Assembly (NCBI GenBank): GCA_010094045.1
Contig: ML986631.1
Span: 83,088-147,087 of the forward strand
DNA: 64,000 bases
From: Lojkania enalia
Taxonomy: Eukaryota; Ascomycota; Dothideomycetes; Pleosporales
Direction: 5' to 3'
Shown here piece by piece: positions 12,957 to 23,768 of this stretch. Numbering within the stretch: the stretch's first letter is position 1; every line of letters begins with the position of its first letter. Made by a program: the position numbers and the translations under genes. The notes beneath the pieces were generated by a model. The model made no database searches. It worked only from the letters and a program-made list of their open reading frames with translations, and was not told the DNA's origin.

Positions 12957-14010
12957 ACCTTTAGAGCTAGAATCTTATTAATATTAGCTATTAATATAGT
13001 AAAGATTTTATAGTTAGATTATTAGAAGAATTAAACTAGTAATATAGTATTTATATAGTATATATCTAGCTATAGTATAGACTTTAAGTATTTAGGTTTA
13101 GATAGATTCTCTTAGTTATAATCTTTAATTAAGGTTAGATTAGTTTTAATTTTAGATTCTTTTAACTAGTATAATATTTTAAACTGTTAGTAATTATATT
13201 AAATATAGCTTAATAGGTAGAGTTTTAAATAGTACTATCTAGGCTTTAAGCTATATAAAGGTTATAAATTAGTTACTTTAAGATTTCCTTTTATATTAAG
13301 TTCGGGTAGTTTATAATCTTTAATAACCGTTTAAATAGTCTATTAGTAAATAGTAATACTAGTAAATTATAAGTATTAAGTTAAGTATTAGTTAGTAGTA
13401 AAGACTAGCTATTTATTCTTGTAGTCTAGGTTTATACGATACTTATATATCTATAACTATTCTAAGATTAACTAGTATTTTCCTAGTATAATTATATAGA
13501 GATATACTATCTCTAAATAGTTTAGGTGTTAGAGGGTTAAAGTAACTAAATAGGAGATAGTCCCCTTATAAAAAACTTCTCTATTAAAGCTGGTTAAGTA
13601 TAAATTATATAAGAGTTATATCTTTTAGAGTTTTAAAATATATACGAAGTCTCTATAGATATAACTATAATTAGTAGCTCTAGTATTAATAAAAATATTA
13701 ATATTTTACTAGACTAGGTCTTAATAGATTAAAAAAGGAGCTAGAATCTAGTAGTTCTATAACTATTTTTATAGGAGCTAGTTCTATAGGTATATAGAAA
13801 TTCGGTATAAGCGTAGTTTTAAAAGGTAACTTATTTCTAAAATAGACCTTTTAGCAATATTCTAGTTAGCGAGACTAGATATATTTAAGAGTAAAAGTAA
13901 TAGCCTTATCTATAAGATAATAAACGTATTAAGGATTAGTTGGAAGATTAGTTAGAGGATTAAAAGTAGGATCTATAGGGTATAGTAGGGCTCTAAAACC
14001 CTTAACGGAT
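12957..14010 (-). repeat. Gypsy protease/RT-proximal segment, copy 2 of a duplication
   Basis: Partner of 11,167-12,220 and contiguous with the gag region to its right. See the first copy for the shared landmarks. Confidence 0.8.
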
Positions 14011-15035
14011 TAATAGTAGAGGAGTACTATATTCTAGTAAAATATATCTCTTACTACTATACTTATAATAGCGTCCTTTATAGCGGCGCCTTTTTTATTT
14101 ATTAGAGTTTATAGGCGTATAGCTAGAAGTATTAAGTTTTATAGTATTCGGGTCCTTTTAGTAAATAGTATAATACTTCGGTTATTTACGGTAGTTACCA
14201 GGCAGGTAATATAGGTTAGTATTATATAGGGAAATTAGATTAGTATAGTTGTTTAGGGTGCTAGGTATTATAATATTAATTATAGCACGGTAGAGTTTAT
14301 TAGAGAGAAAATGTTAGAGATATATAATTTGTCCGATCTTATTTAGTTTAGTATCTACAATTAGGCGTTAGAATTTAGTAAAATAAGTAGAAAACCTGCT
14401 TCAGCCTTATTTTAAGGTCTCTAGTTTACTTTATACTATAGTCTTCTTATTCCGGTCGCTATAGGTAGATTCTAAAAAGGCGACCAAGCTGTCTATAGAG
14501 TTAATACCCTTGTCTATTAATAGGTTAACTAATATTACTAGATCTTGTTTTAGGCGGGAATAGGTATATAAAAGGCGGGTATATTCGGTTAGATATTAGT
14601 TAGTATTTTCTTCTAGTTTATAGTAGAGCTTTCTAATAAAGTGTAAAAACTCTAAATATTTACTAAAGAATATTAAAGGGTTAGATAAATAGTTAGAATG
14701 GAAATATAGGTTATATATAGTCTTAAACGGATTAGAAGTTAATATAGATATTTGTTTAGAAGCTAGAGTTATAGGCTAAGTTAGGCTAAAGGCGGGTAAT
14801 AGTTCCGTTACTATTAATATACTAGTAGCTAGTAGAGGAGTAGCCGTTTAGTAGCTATTAAATTCCCTTTATATTACTTTAAGATCTAACTTATAGCAGT
14901 TCTCTTAGGTTACTAAAGCCTCTACTAGTATCTTATTCTTCTACTATAAAGAGTCTAGCTTACCCTAGATCTCTTTAAATATATTAATAAACACGTTCTT
15001 ATCTATAGTATATAATAGTAGATAATATAATATAA
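14011..15035 (-). pseudogene. Gypsy gag relic with destroyed CCHC zinc knuckle
   Basis: On the minus strand the frame reads, with stops, through gag-like sequence such as FSKYLEFLHFIRKLYYKLEE and SIDSLVAFLESTYSDRNKK, then IYL*HFLSNKLYRAIINI, matching the capsid region of fungal Ty3/gypsy Gag. The nucleocapsid knuckle near 14,030-14,080 reads YYKYSSKRYILLEY where CYKCxxxGHxxxxC is expected: the cysteines have become tyrosines (TGC/TGT to TAC/TAT) and the Gly-His pair Arg-Tyr, each a G-to-A or C-to-T change. Cannot encode a working protein. Confidence 0.75.
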
Positions 15036-15338
15036 TATCACGGACGCTTATGCGCAGTTAATTAATCGTACTTTAAGTAGTTAACTCTATTACTATATAC
15101 TACGTATAAATATTAAGATGTTATATAAAGAATAGAAATATCTATATTATACAGGTTTTTATAGAGGCTAGGTCTATACTACTATACGGGCTAGCCGGGT
15201 TAGTAAAACCTTCCTCTATTATAGTTAAGATAAGTCGGTTATATTCTAGCTAGTAGCTAATAGTTATTACTAGCAGCTAGTTCGGATATTATAGTAAAAG
15301 TAGTATAGGTGTAAAGGTATTACGGTATTACTATAATA
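15036..15338 (-). repeat. 5' LTR of the minus-strand gypsy element (303 bp)
   Basis: Direct repeat of 5,690-5,992, equal in length. It starts TATCACGGACGC on the plus strand, keeping the C that is mutated in the other copy. It directly abuts the plus-strand gypsy pol at 15,339, so this element appears to have inserted into or beside that one. Confidence 0.88.
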
Positions 15339-18190
15339 AAAATAGAGGATTACCTAAATATAAGAAATATAACTATAAGATTATTATTAAAGATAAAAAG
15401 AAACTAAAATCTAGTCTAATATATAATTTAAACTAAGAATAAAAAGAGGAACTTAGGAAGTATATTTAAAAGAATTTAGCGAGAGGGTATATACAACCTA
15501 GCTAAAGTAAAATAGTATTACTAATACTATTTATACTTAAAAAAAATAGTAAACTAAAGTTATATATAAACTATAGACAACTAAATAATATAACTAAGAA
15601 AAATAGATATTTATTACCTAAGATAATAGAACTTATAAGTCGGTTATAGGGAGCTAAGTAGTTTATAAAGTTTAATATAAAAGAAGGATACTACTAAATT
15701 TAGATAAAGAAGGGCTATAAATAGAAAATAGTATTTAAGATAAGAGAAGGTCTCTTTAAATATCTAGTAATACTATTTAGACTTATAAATATACTAGTAA
15801 CCTTCTAAATAGTTATAAATAATATATTAATAAAATACTTAGATATATTTATAATAGTATATCTAAATAATATTCTAGTCTATATAGATAGATTACTAAA
15901 AGAGCATAAGGAATATATTAGAAAAATACTAGCGAAACTATAGGAGTATAAGTTATTTATAGCCCTAAAGAAATACGAGTTTTATAAGATAGGAATAGAA
16001 TTCTTAAGGTTCTAGATATCTAGAGACGGTATTAAGATAGAATAAGAGAAGGTTAAAGTAATACTAGAATAGCTAGTACCTACTTTAGTTAAATAAGTCT
16101 AATCCTTTTTAAACTTTGCGAATTTCTATAGAAAATTTATAAGCGGGTACTCTAGAATAGTAGTACCCTTAATAGAGATTACTAAGAAAGAAAAAGGGTT
16201 CGAGTAGTAAGAAGCGTAGTAAAAAGCCTTTAAAGAACTAAAAGCCTACTTTACCTTAGTATTAATACTAAAGATATTAGACCTAGAGAAGTAATTCTAA
16301 GTGGAAACTAATACTTTAGATAAAATAATAGGCGCTTGCTTAAGTTAGTAAGATAAAGATAAAAAGTAGAGGTTATAAGCCTACTTTTTAAGGAAAATAA
16401 AACTAGAAGAACTTAACTACGATATATATAATAAGGAACTGTTGGTAATAGTTAAAGTGTTAAGAGAATAGTAAGTATACCTAGTAAGAACTAAATACCT
16501 ATTTAAAGTCTAAATAGATTATAAAAACTTTATATACTTTATAATAATAAAAGAGCTTATAGAAAGATAAATATAATAGGTAGAATAACTAGTAGACTAT
16601 AACTTTAGGATAACATACCGGAAAGGGTTAGAAAATATAGCTGCAGACGTACTGAGTTATAAAGCCGACTATATAACTAAGGAAAGGTATAAAAGAGATG
16701 CGATTCTAAGATAGAAATTAGATAGATCTCTCGTATATAACTACCTACAGGTCGCCTAAATTATAAAACTAACTACGCTAGAGTAAATTTAATAGTAGAA
16801 GCTAAGGGATATATAGATAGTAGAACGATATCTAATAAGTAGTAAAGAAGTAAAAGTAATTAAAAACGCAACTTAGAAATAACTATATATATACCCGTAT
16901 GTATAAAAGTAGATAATAAAAGAATTACACGAATTATTAGAATAAAAGCACCTAAGAGTAGTAGAAATAGAGTAAAGGCTAAGGAAGAGTTTTACTCTTA
17001 CTAATATAAGAAAAGAAGTATAAAATATACTATATAAGTATTTAGAATATAGAAAGAATAAGGCTACGAGATATAAGCTTTATAAATTCTTATAGCTATT
17101 AAAAGTATCTAAAAGACTATAGAAATAGATTATAATTAACTTTATAACTAAATTACTAGAATTAATAGAACTATAATTAGAAAAAAGATATAATATAATT
17201 ATAAATATAGTAGATTAACTAATAAAATATATATACTTTAGACTAGTATTAGAGATAATAATAGTACTTAAACTAGTATATAAGTTATTATATACAGTAT
17301 TTATAGAGTATAGAGTTCTAAAGTATATTACTTTAGATAGAGATAAGTTGTTTACATCTAAATACTAGTAGAGATAGATAGAGAAGATAGAAATCTAATA
17401 ATAGATATCAACTAGTTTCTACCTATAGATAGACGGTTAGATAGAATAAGTTAACTAGAATCTAGAAACGTATTTAAGGATATATATTAATAAATAATAA
17501 GATAATTAGATTGAATTATTATCTATAATATAGATAGCCTATAAGAAAATAATCTAGAGTACTATAGGGACTATACCCTTTAAAACTAACTATAAACGGA
17601 AAGCTATTATATATTAAGAATAGAATAAGAAAGAGTCTCTAGTTCTACTAGTAGACTAGAAAGCTAAGGAAATAAGAGAAATCTATAATTAGCTTAAGGA
17701 AAAGATTTAGTTAAGAAACCTTAGAATAATAGAGTAGACTAATAAGTTAAGGATTAAGGGACTAACCTTTAAAAAGGGGGGTAAAGTTTTCCTGTTAACG
17801 AAAAACTTAAAGATTAAGAGGCCTATAAAGAAGCTAGATTATAAAAGAATAGGATTATTTCTAATTAAAGAATAGGTTAGACCTATAAATTTTAAACTAA
17901 GGTTATTAAGTAATATAAAAATATACCTAGTATTTTATAAGTTAAAACTAGAACCAGCGCTAGACAATATACTACTATAAGAAACTATTAATATAGAGCT
18001 AGAATAGGAATATAAAGTAGAATATATACTAGCAAGAAAACGGTTTAAACGTTAGTAGAAGTATCTAGTAAAATAGAAAGAATACTTATAGGAGAAAAGT
18101 TTATAGGAACTAGTATAGAACTTAACTAACTATACTACGAAGTTAAAGGAGTTTTACTAGAGAGCTAGAATAATAGGTTATTAAATAGAG
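15339..18190 (+). mobile_element. Second Ty3/gypsy chromovirus, pol part only, plus strand, RIP-degraded
   Basis: The plus frame reads a pol polyprotein with stops. Reverse transcriptase: INYRQLNNITKKNRYLLPKI, IKFNIKEGYY, and YLNNILVYID where the catalytic YLDDILVYTD is expected (both Asp changed to Asn by G-to-A). RNase H: LNYDIYNKELLVIVKVLRE at about 16,410 and ITYRKGLENIAADVLSYKAD at about 16,615. Integrase follows (about 16,920-17,760), and a chromodomain at about 17,960-18,150 (EYKVEYILARKRFKR then KYLVK*KEYL). Gag and the 5' LTR are missing, perhaps removed or displaced by the neighbouring element; no 3' LTR was identified. Distinct in sequence from the minus-strand element. Confidence 0.85.
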
Positions 18191-18199
18191 TCTAGTTAA

Positions 18200-19960
18200 A
18201 AAGTAATAGTAGTAGTAATATAGAAGGAGCCTTTTATATAGAACTTAGAGCGGTAGTAGAGGGCGCTTTAGATGCGGCGGACCTCCTCTCCTCTTCCTCC
18301 AACTTCTCTTACTCTTCTATTAACTTTACCTCTCGTTTCTTAAGATCTAGACTATACTCCTTTAGAGAATAGATACGCTTTTTAGTATGCTCTAGGCGAG
18401 AAAGAGCTGTATAACAGCGATACGCAGATTCCTTAAGATAATAAATCTCTTCTTTCTTAGTAGCTATAAAATCTCGATAGATAGAGGTAGACTCCTTATA
18501 AACCTTTAATATATTTGCTAAGAAATAGTAAAGAGCACCCTCAGTTAAAGAAAGATTATAGGATAGACCCTAAGAAAAATACTCTCTATATATAGAAGAA
18601 AGGGTAGTATTACTATAATAGTTGCGGTTCGTAGACTAGTAGTTTAAATAATAGTAAGACGGATCTATTATAATACCTAGTAAAAGAATTAAGTAACTAG
18701 TATAATAGTTATAGATAGAGGTATTCTCGCGTTAAACTTTTAGTATAGTAGAAAGAGAAAAGAAAGAAGAATAGAGCTATACTTATAAGCCGAGTAGGAC
18801 CTACCGGAATATATAATATATTAACCCCGGAACAGAAAAATATAAATATAGTACTATAGTATACTTATATAGAATATATTAGAAACTAGAATAAATTGCT
18901 AGAGATAGTAAGATACTACACCTAGACGGAATAGGTAAAGTAATAGATTAAAGAGCTTCGGGATAAACCTATAAAGGGGGAAGCGGGTATTATAAATATA
19001 GAATACTAAGAGGTACTACCTCTATAACTAGGGCTTAATCTAATATTAGCTACTATATAAGTTAACTTAGACGAGGACTAATAAGGTAATAATAGATAGA
19101 AGTATATTAAGGACTAATTATCGGATAGTAAATAGTAGAACTGCGGGAACTAGAGAGATAATTAGCTAGATAATAAGGTATAGTACAATCTATATATATA
19201 ATAATAGCAGAAGTATTAGGTATAGTAAAATAGACCTAATAGATCTAATAGATTTAATAAGCTAGGCTTAGTAGTTTTAGACCTAACTATATAAAACGGA
19301 AGATCTCTTTAGTAGATTAAGTCCCGTATAGTTATTCTCGCAGATTTATCTCGTTACTCTATTAGACTTCTAAATATACTTGTTATATTCGAAGAACCAG
19401 CGATCCTAATACTCTCTCTTTACTGAAGCTACTACCTCTAACCAACCTAATATAAATAAGACTCTAGCGCGTGTACGACTGCAGCAGCGGCCGTTATTTA
19501 TACTAGCGGTATATAGGTTAGTAACATTAAAGTATAATAGCCTCTAATTAGCCGGGTATAGGATAGAGTAATAACTAAAAGTAATTATATACTATAGAAA
19601 GATTATTCTTATAGATCTATAATAGAAGTATATAAGTAGAGTATATAAAGGATATTTAAGTTAATTATAAAGAGCTATAAAGGTTAAAGTTATAAGATTA
19701 TTAAATATAATTTAGTTCCTTTACTATTCTTCCTACTTAGTTGCTACTTAATAATTAAATAGACTTAGTAGTTTAGTCTTAACTAAGTTATTAAGCCGTT
19801 TATCTAACTAGCTCTACTTACTTATCTATATAGAGTCCTATACTTTAATAGGTTCTAGTATAAGGGTATCTATAATATTTAGACTATATTCTTATTATTT
19901 TATTATTATATTATTATTAAAAGCTTAAGTATTATATTTTAATAATAGGGTAAACCGCTC
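18200..19960. other. Repeat-derived region of uncertain origin, with a coiled-coil-like minus-strand reading at 18,250-18,700
   Basis: Minus-strand sequence from about 18,700 down to 18,250 reads almost without stops as TEGALYYFLANILKVYKEST, IYRDFIATKKEEIYYLKESA, YRCYTALSRLEHTKKRIYSL, KEYSLDLKKREVKLIEE* and then EKLEEEERRSAASKA: charged, heptad-like and much less mutated than its surroundings. Family unknown; a gag-like or host-derived piece are both possible. The remainder (18,800-19,950) has no recognisable frame. Near 19,952-19,990 the run AACCGCTCGCTTATA resembles an inverted copy of the pogo terminal repeat of the 1,868-3,676 element, suggesting another element end there. Confidence 0.35.
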
Positions 19961-19989
19961 GCTTATATAAGCTACTTATTTATAAAGTA

Positions 19990-21818
19990 TATTATAGCTA
20001 ATATAAATAATTAATAGAAGCTTAATCTATAATAAGAGTAGGAGTTTATATAATATATTAACGGACTTATAGAGAGATATATACTTATTACTAGAGAGAT
20101 AATACGGAATTTTACCTCTATAATAGTAAAGGAGCTAGTTAATAAAAGCTAGATTACCTACTTTATTAACTAATATAGTATTTATCTTATCTTAAAATAG
20201 ACTGTTAATATAAATAGTAATTACTATAAAACTAATTTAGAAGAGAAATATTACTTCTATTTCTAACTCTTATATAATAAAATTAATTAATATTAGATAG
20301 ATTCTTATTATACCTATAATATAGATAAGAAAGGCTTTCTAATTAATATTATTAGTAGATTAAAAAGAATATTTAGCTAATAAATATAGGAGAAAAAGAA
20401 AGTTAGTATATTATTCTAGAATAGAAACTATATATAGATTATACTTCTAGTATATATATATACTAATAGATCTACTCTACTTTTAAGCCTTATCTATAAG
20501 GCTGCTAATAAAGGTATCTAATTAGTCTAGGTAGAAGATATTAAAATAGGAGAATACTAAGTCTTTATTATTTTATTATCCTCTAGCTAGATAAATAATA
20601 ATATTAGACTTATCTAGCTTAATTAAATATTCGATTACTATATTAGAAAGAAGGCTTACTAATTATATTAACTTCTTATTCTAGATAGCTATAGATCCTA
20701 TATTACTATAGATTTTATCGACAACTATAATTAGAACAAGATCTTCTTTACTATCCTACCTCCTTATTTAATATATATACTTTAGCCTCTTAATATAAGA
20801 GTATATATACTATTCTACACCTATAATCAGCGATATTAATTATTTATACTTTTTAGTTGTAGTAGCATAGTAGTATAGAGCCGTACTTCTAACACTTAAT
20901 AGAATAATATTTAAGCTTCTATTAACTACCTACTTAGCCGAACTATCAAGATACCTTTATATAAGCTAAGGCCTAGTATCTATTAATAAAGGCGACTTTT
21001 TCTTCTTATTCTAGAAGGTTTGGGAGATATTCTTTAAGGGATTAATAATCCTTAACTCCTTTAAAGTAACTAGTATATTATCTATAAATCCTAATCCTAT
21101 CTTTAATAGATTTACTAAAGCTTAAGAATTAAGAGAAAGCTCCTTATTATTACTTAGTAAGTCTAACTAGAAGAAGATAGATAGGCTTATTCGCTCTATA
21201 GTAAGGGATTAGAGTAGTAAGGATATATAGAAGCTTTATCAATTGCTTTACCATTTATCTATCTAAAATAAGCTACTTAAGTATAAGATAGATGGGATTA
21301 AGTAGGTACTATCTACTAAAGAGAAGCATAAAAAGAAGGGTAAAGCTCTAGATCTTCAACAGCGCAAGGAGTATTATAGTAGAGTAATCTTCTAGTTGCT
21401 AAGGAAAGTAAGGAAGGCGTGTATTCGCCAGTTAATTAAGAAATAAAAGGATAAGAAGTAGCAGCTTTAAAAAGTAGAGACAGTAGAGCTGAAGAGGTCA
21501 GCTAAGTTGTATAAGGAAAAGATCTAGGATGAAAAGCGTGCTGCGCGAGAGGCAGCTAAGAAGGTAAGGGAGAAGGAGAGAGCTGAAAAGGCAGCTTAGC
21601 GCGCTGCCCAGAAGTCTGCCCGCAACGCTGAAAAGGCTCTACAGCTATCCTAAAAGGGTAAGAAAAAGGCGCTACAGCTATCTATACAGAGTAGAAAGCG
21701 TTAGAAACATGTTGTTAATGCTCTAGATATTAGTGAGGCCTCAGAGGGCGCATCTACTGCCCTAACTAAATTGACACGCCGCGGCCGCAACGTTAAGCTT
21801 CTAGATAGATTTAAATAG
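19990..21818 (+). mobile_element. Pogo/Fot-type DDE transposase relic with a barely mutated 3' end
   Basis: The plus frame gives YNIDKKGFLI (from FNxDEKGFLI, first catalytic Asp kept), ILDSYRSYITIDF (second Asp, about 20,680), ILPPYLIYILQPLNIRVY, and ILNSFKVTSILSINP (about 21,040). It then runs through a long Lys/Arg/Ala/Glu-rich tail (KRAARxAAK type, 21,310-21,700) and closes with a typical RRGRNVKLLDRFK end and TAG at 21,816-21,818. From about 21,320 on, CpA and TpG are frequent again, so RIP largely stopped there. Domain order and tail match the fungal Fot/pogo DDE family, about 550-600 residues. Stops upstream make it non-coding. Left boundary uncertain. Confidence 0.8.
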
Positions 21819-22405
21819 TGCAAATCAATCGCAGCTATTAGCTTACTAGTCTACCAGAAAATCTCGTAATACTAGTGTTTGTGGGCGGCTCTACAGCCTC
21901 ATTTCTAATAGAGCGTTTATGATATGCGGCGTGCATTGGCTGAATCCGTGCATTAGGTGCACGGACACGGTAGGTGGTAGAGCACGTTGCTACATGTTTC
22001 TCTACTGTCTCTTAGACAGGTCAAGATAATTATCAACACATACATCAATGCAACACTCATACAGTCTCTACCCACTCTTGCTTACAGATATCTATTGAGA
22101 ATCAAGGCTATTTATGCTATCTATCCCAATGTCAGATGACATCAAGGCTAGTCCTCTAATAGGAATTGTGCCTTATATAGCCTTACATTCTTGAAGGCCG
22201 ATGGAAGGCTATCAAGTATGTTTCTCATTGCCAAATAGAGGATATTATTCATATCAGTTGTATCTGGAGACCCTTGATGGATGTCGTGGGGGCACATCCT
22301 CTGCACTGTATGATTCTAGAACTCTCTTAAAAGCGGATCTGGTTGCTTATGACATAATTTATCCCGATCTTACTACCAAGATATACCATTAATTTATTTG
22401 CATTA
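21819..22405. other. Transition from repeat block to genic DNA; no gene seen
   Basis: Composition returns to normal here. The first ~150 bp may be the non-coding 3' end of the pogo element. A short reading at 22,201-22,392 has no family resemblance or splice context. It contains the 3' flank of the convergent oxygenase gene. Confidence 0.5.
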
Positions 22406-23768
22406 TTATCTTTGCTCTTGTAACCCAATAAACTCACGATGCTTTATGCCCGCAAATGGGCGATCGTCTACTCCACGACCCTTCATGAACTCGACCGTCG
22501 CCCTCATATCTTCAAGGCCCTTGCCCTCCTGTGGTGGTGGTCCGATCGTCTTCAAGTCATACCCTGTTGGCTTATACTTGTTGCCTTTGCTCCCGGGTTT
22601 CCTAGCACCAAACATCCTCAGAAAAACTGCGCCAGGACTCCAAATCGACCAGAAGCCAGGTTGAACATACCAAGGCTGGAAACCTCCATGACTGAAGTTG
22701 TACAAGCCCTCAGAATTTGGAGTAGAAGCGACAGATTGATAAGCAAAAAGCTTTGGGCGGGGTAGCATAAGGTAGCGGAGGAGCATCTTGCGGGTGTTCC
22801 TAATAGTGGACAGGAGAACAGACACGAAGGGCCCAGGAGCTTCGATACAGAGGCTTGTCCTCATCGTATCATCTAGATCCGAACCAACAACCTGTCTAAG
22901 AAGTGCTGTGACTCCCTTGCTCATATTCTTAGCGGCTGAATCAACATAGACTCTCACATACAGATCTCCTGTTGCCGTCGGCCTCGCAACCTCTTTTTCA
23001 TATCTTTTCGTCCATTCAATCAGCTCAGTGATGAAATGCAACCCATCCTGCCATCCTAACTCAAAACTTTTTAGTGGAGTAAATGGGATCTTCAGGTCTT
23101 CGCCAAGATTGTAATGGAAAACTCCCACGGCACACTTTTCGACATTGTTGAGCTTCCGCCACTCTTCGTTGTCTATAACATGCAAGATCTCCAATGCTCC
23201 GTCACCCAGCGTGTGCAGAAGGTCCATATCTAGGATCTTTCCTGCTTTACGATATCGAGCATGGAGATAGTTCATTCGTGCAACAGCATCCATGTAGCGC
23301 TCAGAATCCCGTGGCTGCGTTTGAGACTCGCGCAGAAGAATCTCCGTATCGACGGCTCGCCTTCCTGCATTCCTAACGTTATTTTGACCTGTAACGGCGA
23401 ATAGCTTTGACATCGTGGGTATCCCGCCCGCCTAAATGACCAAGTCAATAACAATTCCCAAGAGATAGAGTTGTACCAAATACTTTTAAAAGAGAAACAC
23501 TTCGCGCCTTGTTCATCGCATAAGGAAATTCAAGCGATTGCAACTGAGTCATGATTCCGAACGCTTCCTGCGTAGTCATGCTCGACAGCGGCCTTCTACC
23601 CTCTGCAAAGGGAGACGCAATCCTGTTGGCACGCTTGTAACGTAACCAACGAACTAGGGCAAGGTATGCAACTGCAACACCTACGAAAACATAATGCTTC
23701 ATGATAAAAGCTTGTGCGCGTGCTAGTGGGATCGACAAACTCATGGGCTGAAATGCTTTTGGAGCCAT
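22406..23768 (-). CDS. MpaB/rubber-oxygenase-family (DUF2236) ER-bound oxygenase, 436 aa
   Basis: Two exons: 23,768-23,484 (95 codons) and 23,431-22,406. The 52-nt intron runs GTATTT..TTTAG with phase 0, giving the junction SVSLLK|AGGIPTMSKLFAVTGQ. This fits the MpaB family better than reading on through the donor, which hits a stop. One transmembrane segment lies at about residues 25-41 (VFVGVAVAYLALVRWLRYKR), as in MpaB and relatives, which are ER-anchored oxygenases; MpaB cleaves a prenyl side chain in mycophenolic acid synthesis. Family marks: YLHARYRKAGKILDMDLLHT, NEEWRKLNNVEKCAVGVFHY, EAPGPF, FW..WSPGAVFLRMFG and a C-terminal KYKPTGYDL. Length is normal for the family. The substrate here is unknown: no biosynthetic cluster surrounds it, and the repeat block begins 0.6 kb downstream. 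Start chosen at the first Met before the membrane segment; Met9 and Met23 are alternatives. Confidence 0.9.

Larger units (their letters stand above)
5690..15338 (-). mobile_element. Ty3/gypsy chromovirus, minus strand, RIP-degraded, with nested pogo insertion and internal duplication
   Basis: The element is bounded by two 303-bp direct repeats (LTRs) whose ends are RIP-altered TG..CA. Minus-strand order: 5' LTR (15,338-15,036), gag (about 14,960-14,020) ending in a CCHC knuckle, protease, reverse transcriptase, RNase H (…SKRINPAKGNYKIYNKELL at about 10,050), pogo insertion, rest of RNase H (…LLRFNFSIIYRPRKLGEK), integrase, C-terminal chromodomain (…HEYLVK*TSYYNLE at about 6,450), polypurine tract and 3' LTR. 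Removing the pogo element (1,862 bp with its TA duplication) and the duplicated segment (about 1,790 bp) leaves about 6.0 kb, the normal size for the family. All frames carry many stops. Confidence 0.88.

Noticed and set aside
22398..22765. Two plus-strand frames of 88 and 108 codons
   Set aside because: Shadows of exon 2 of the MpaB-like gene.
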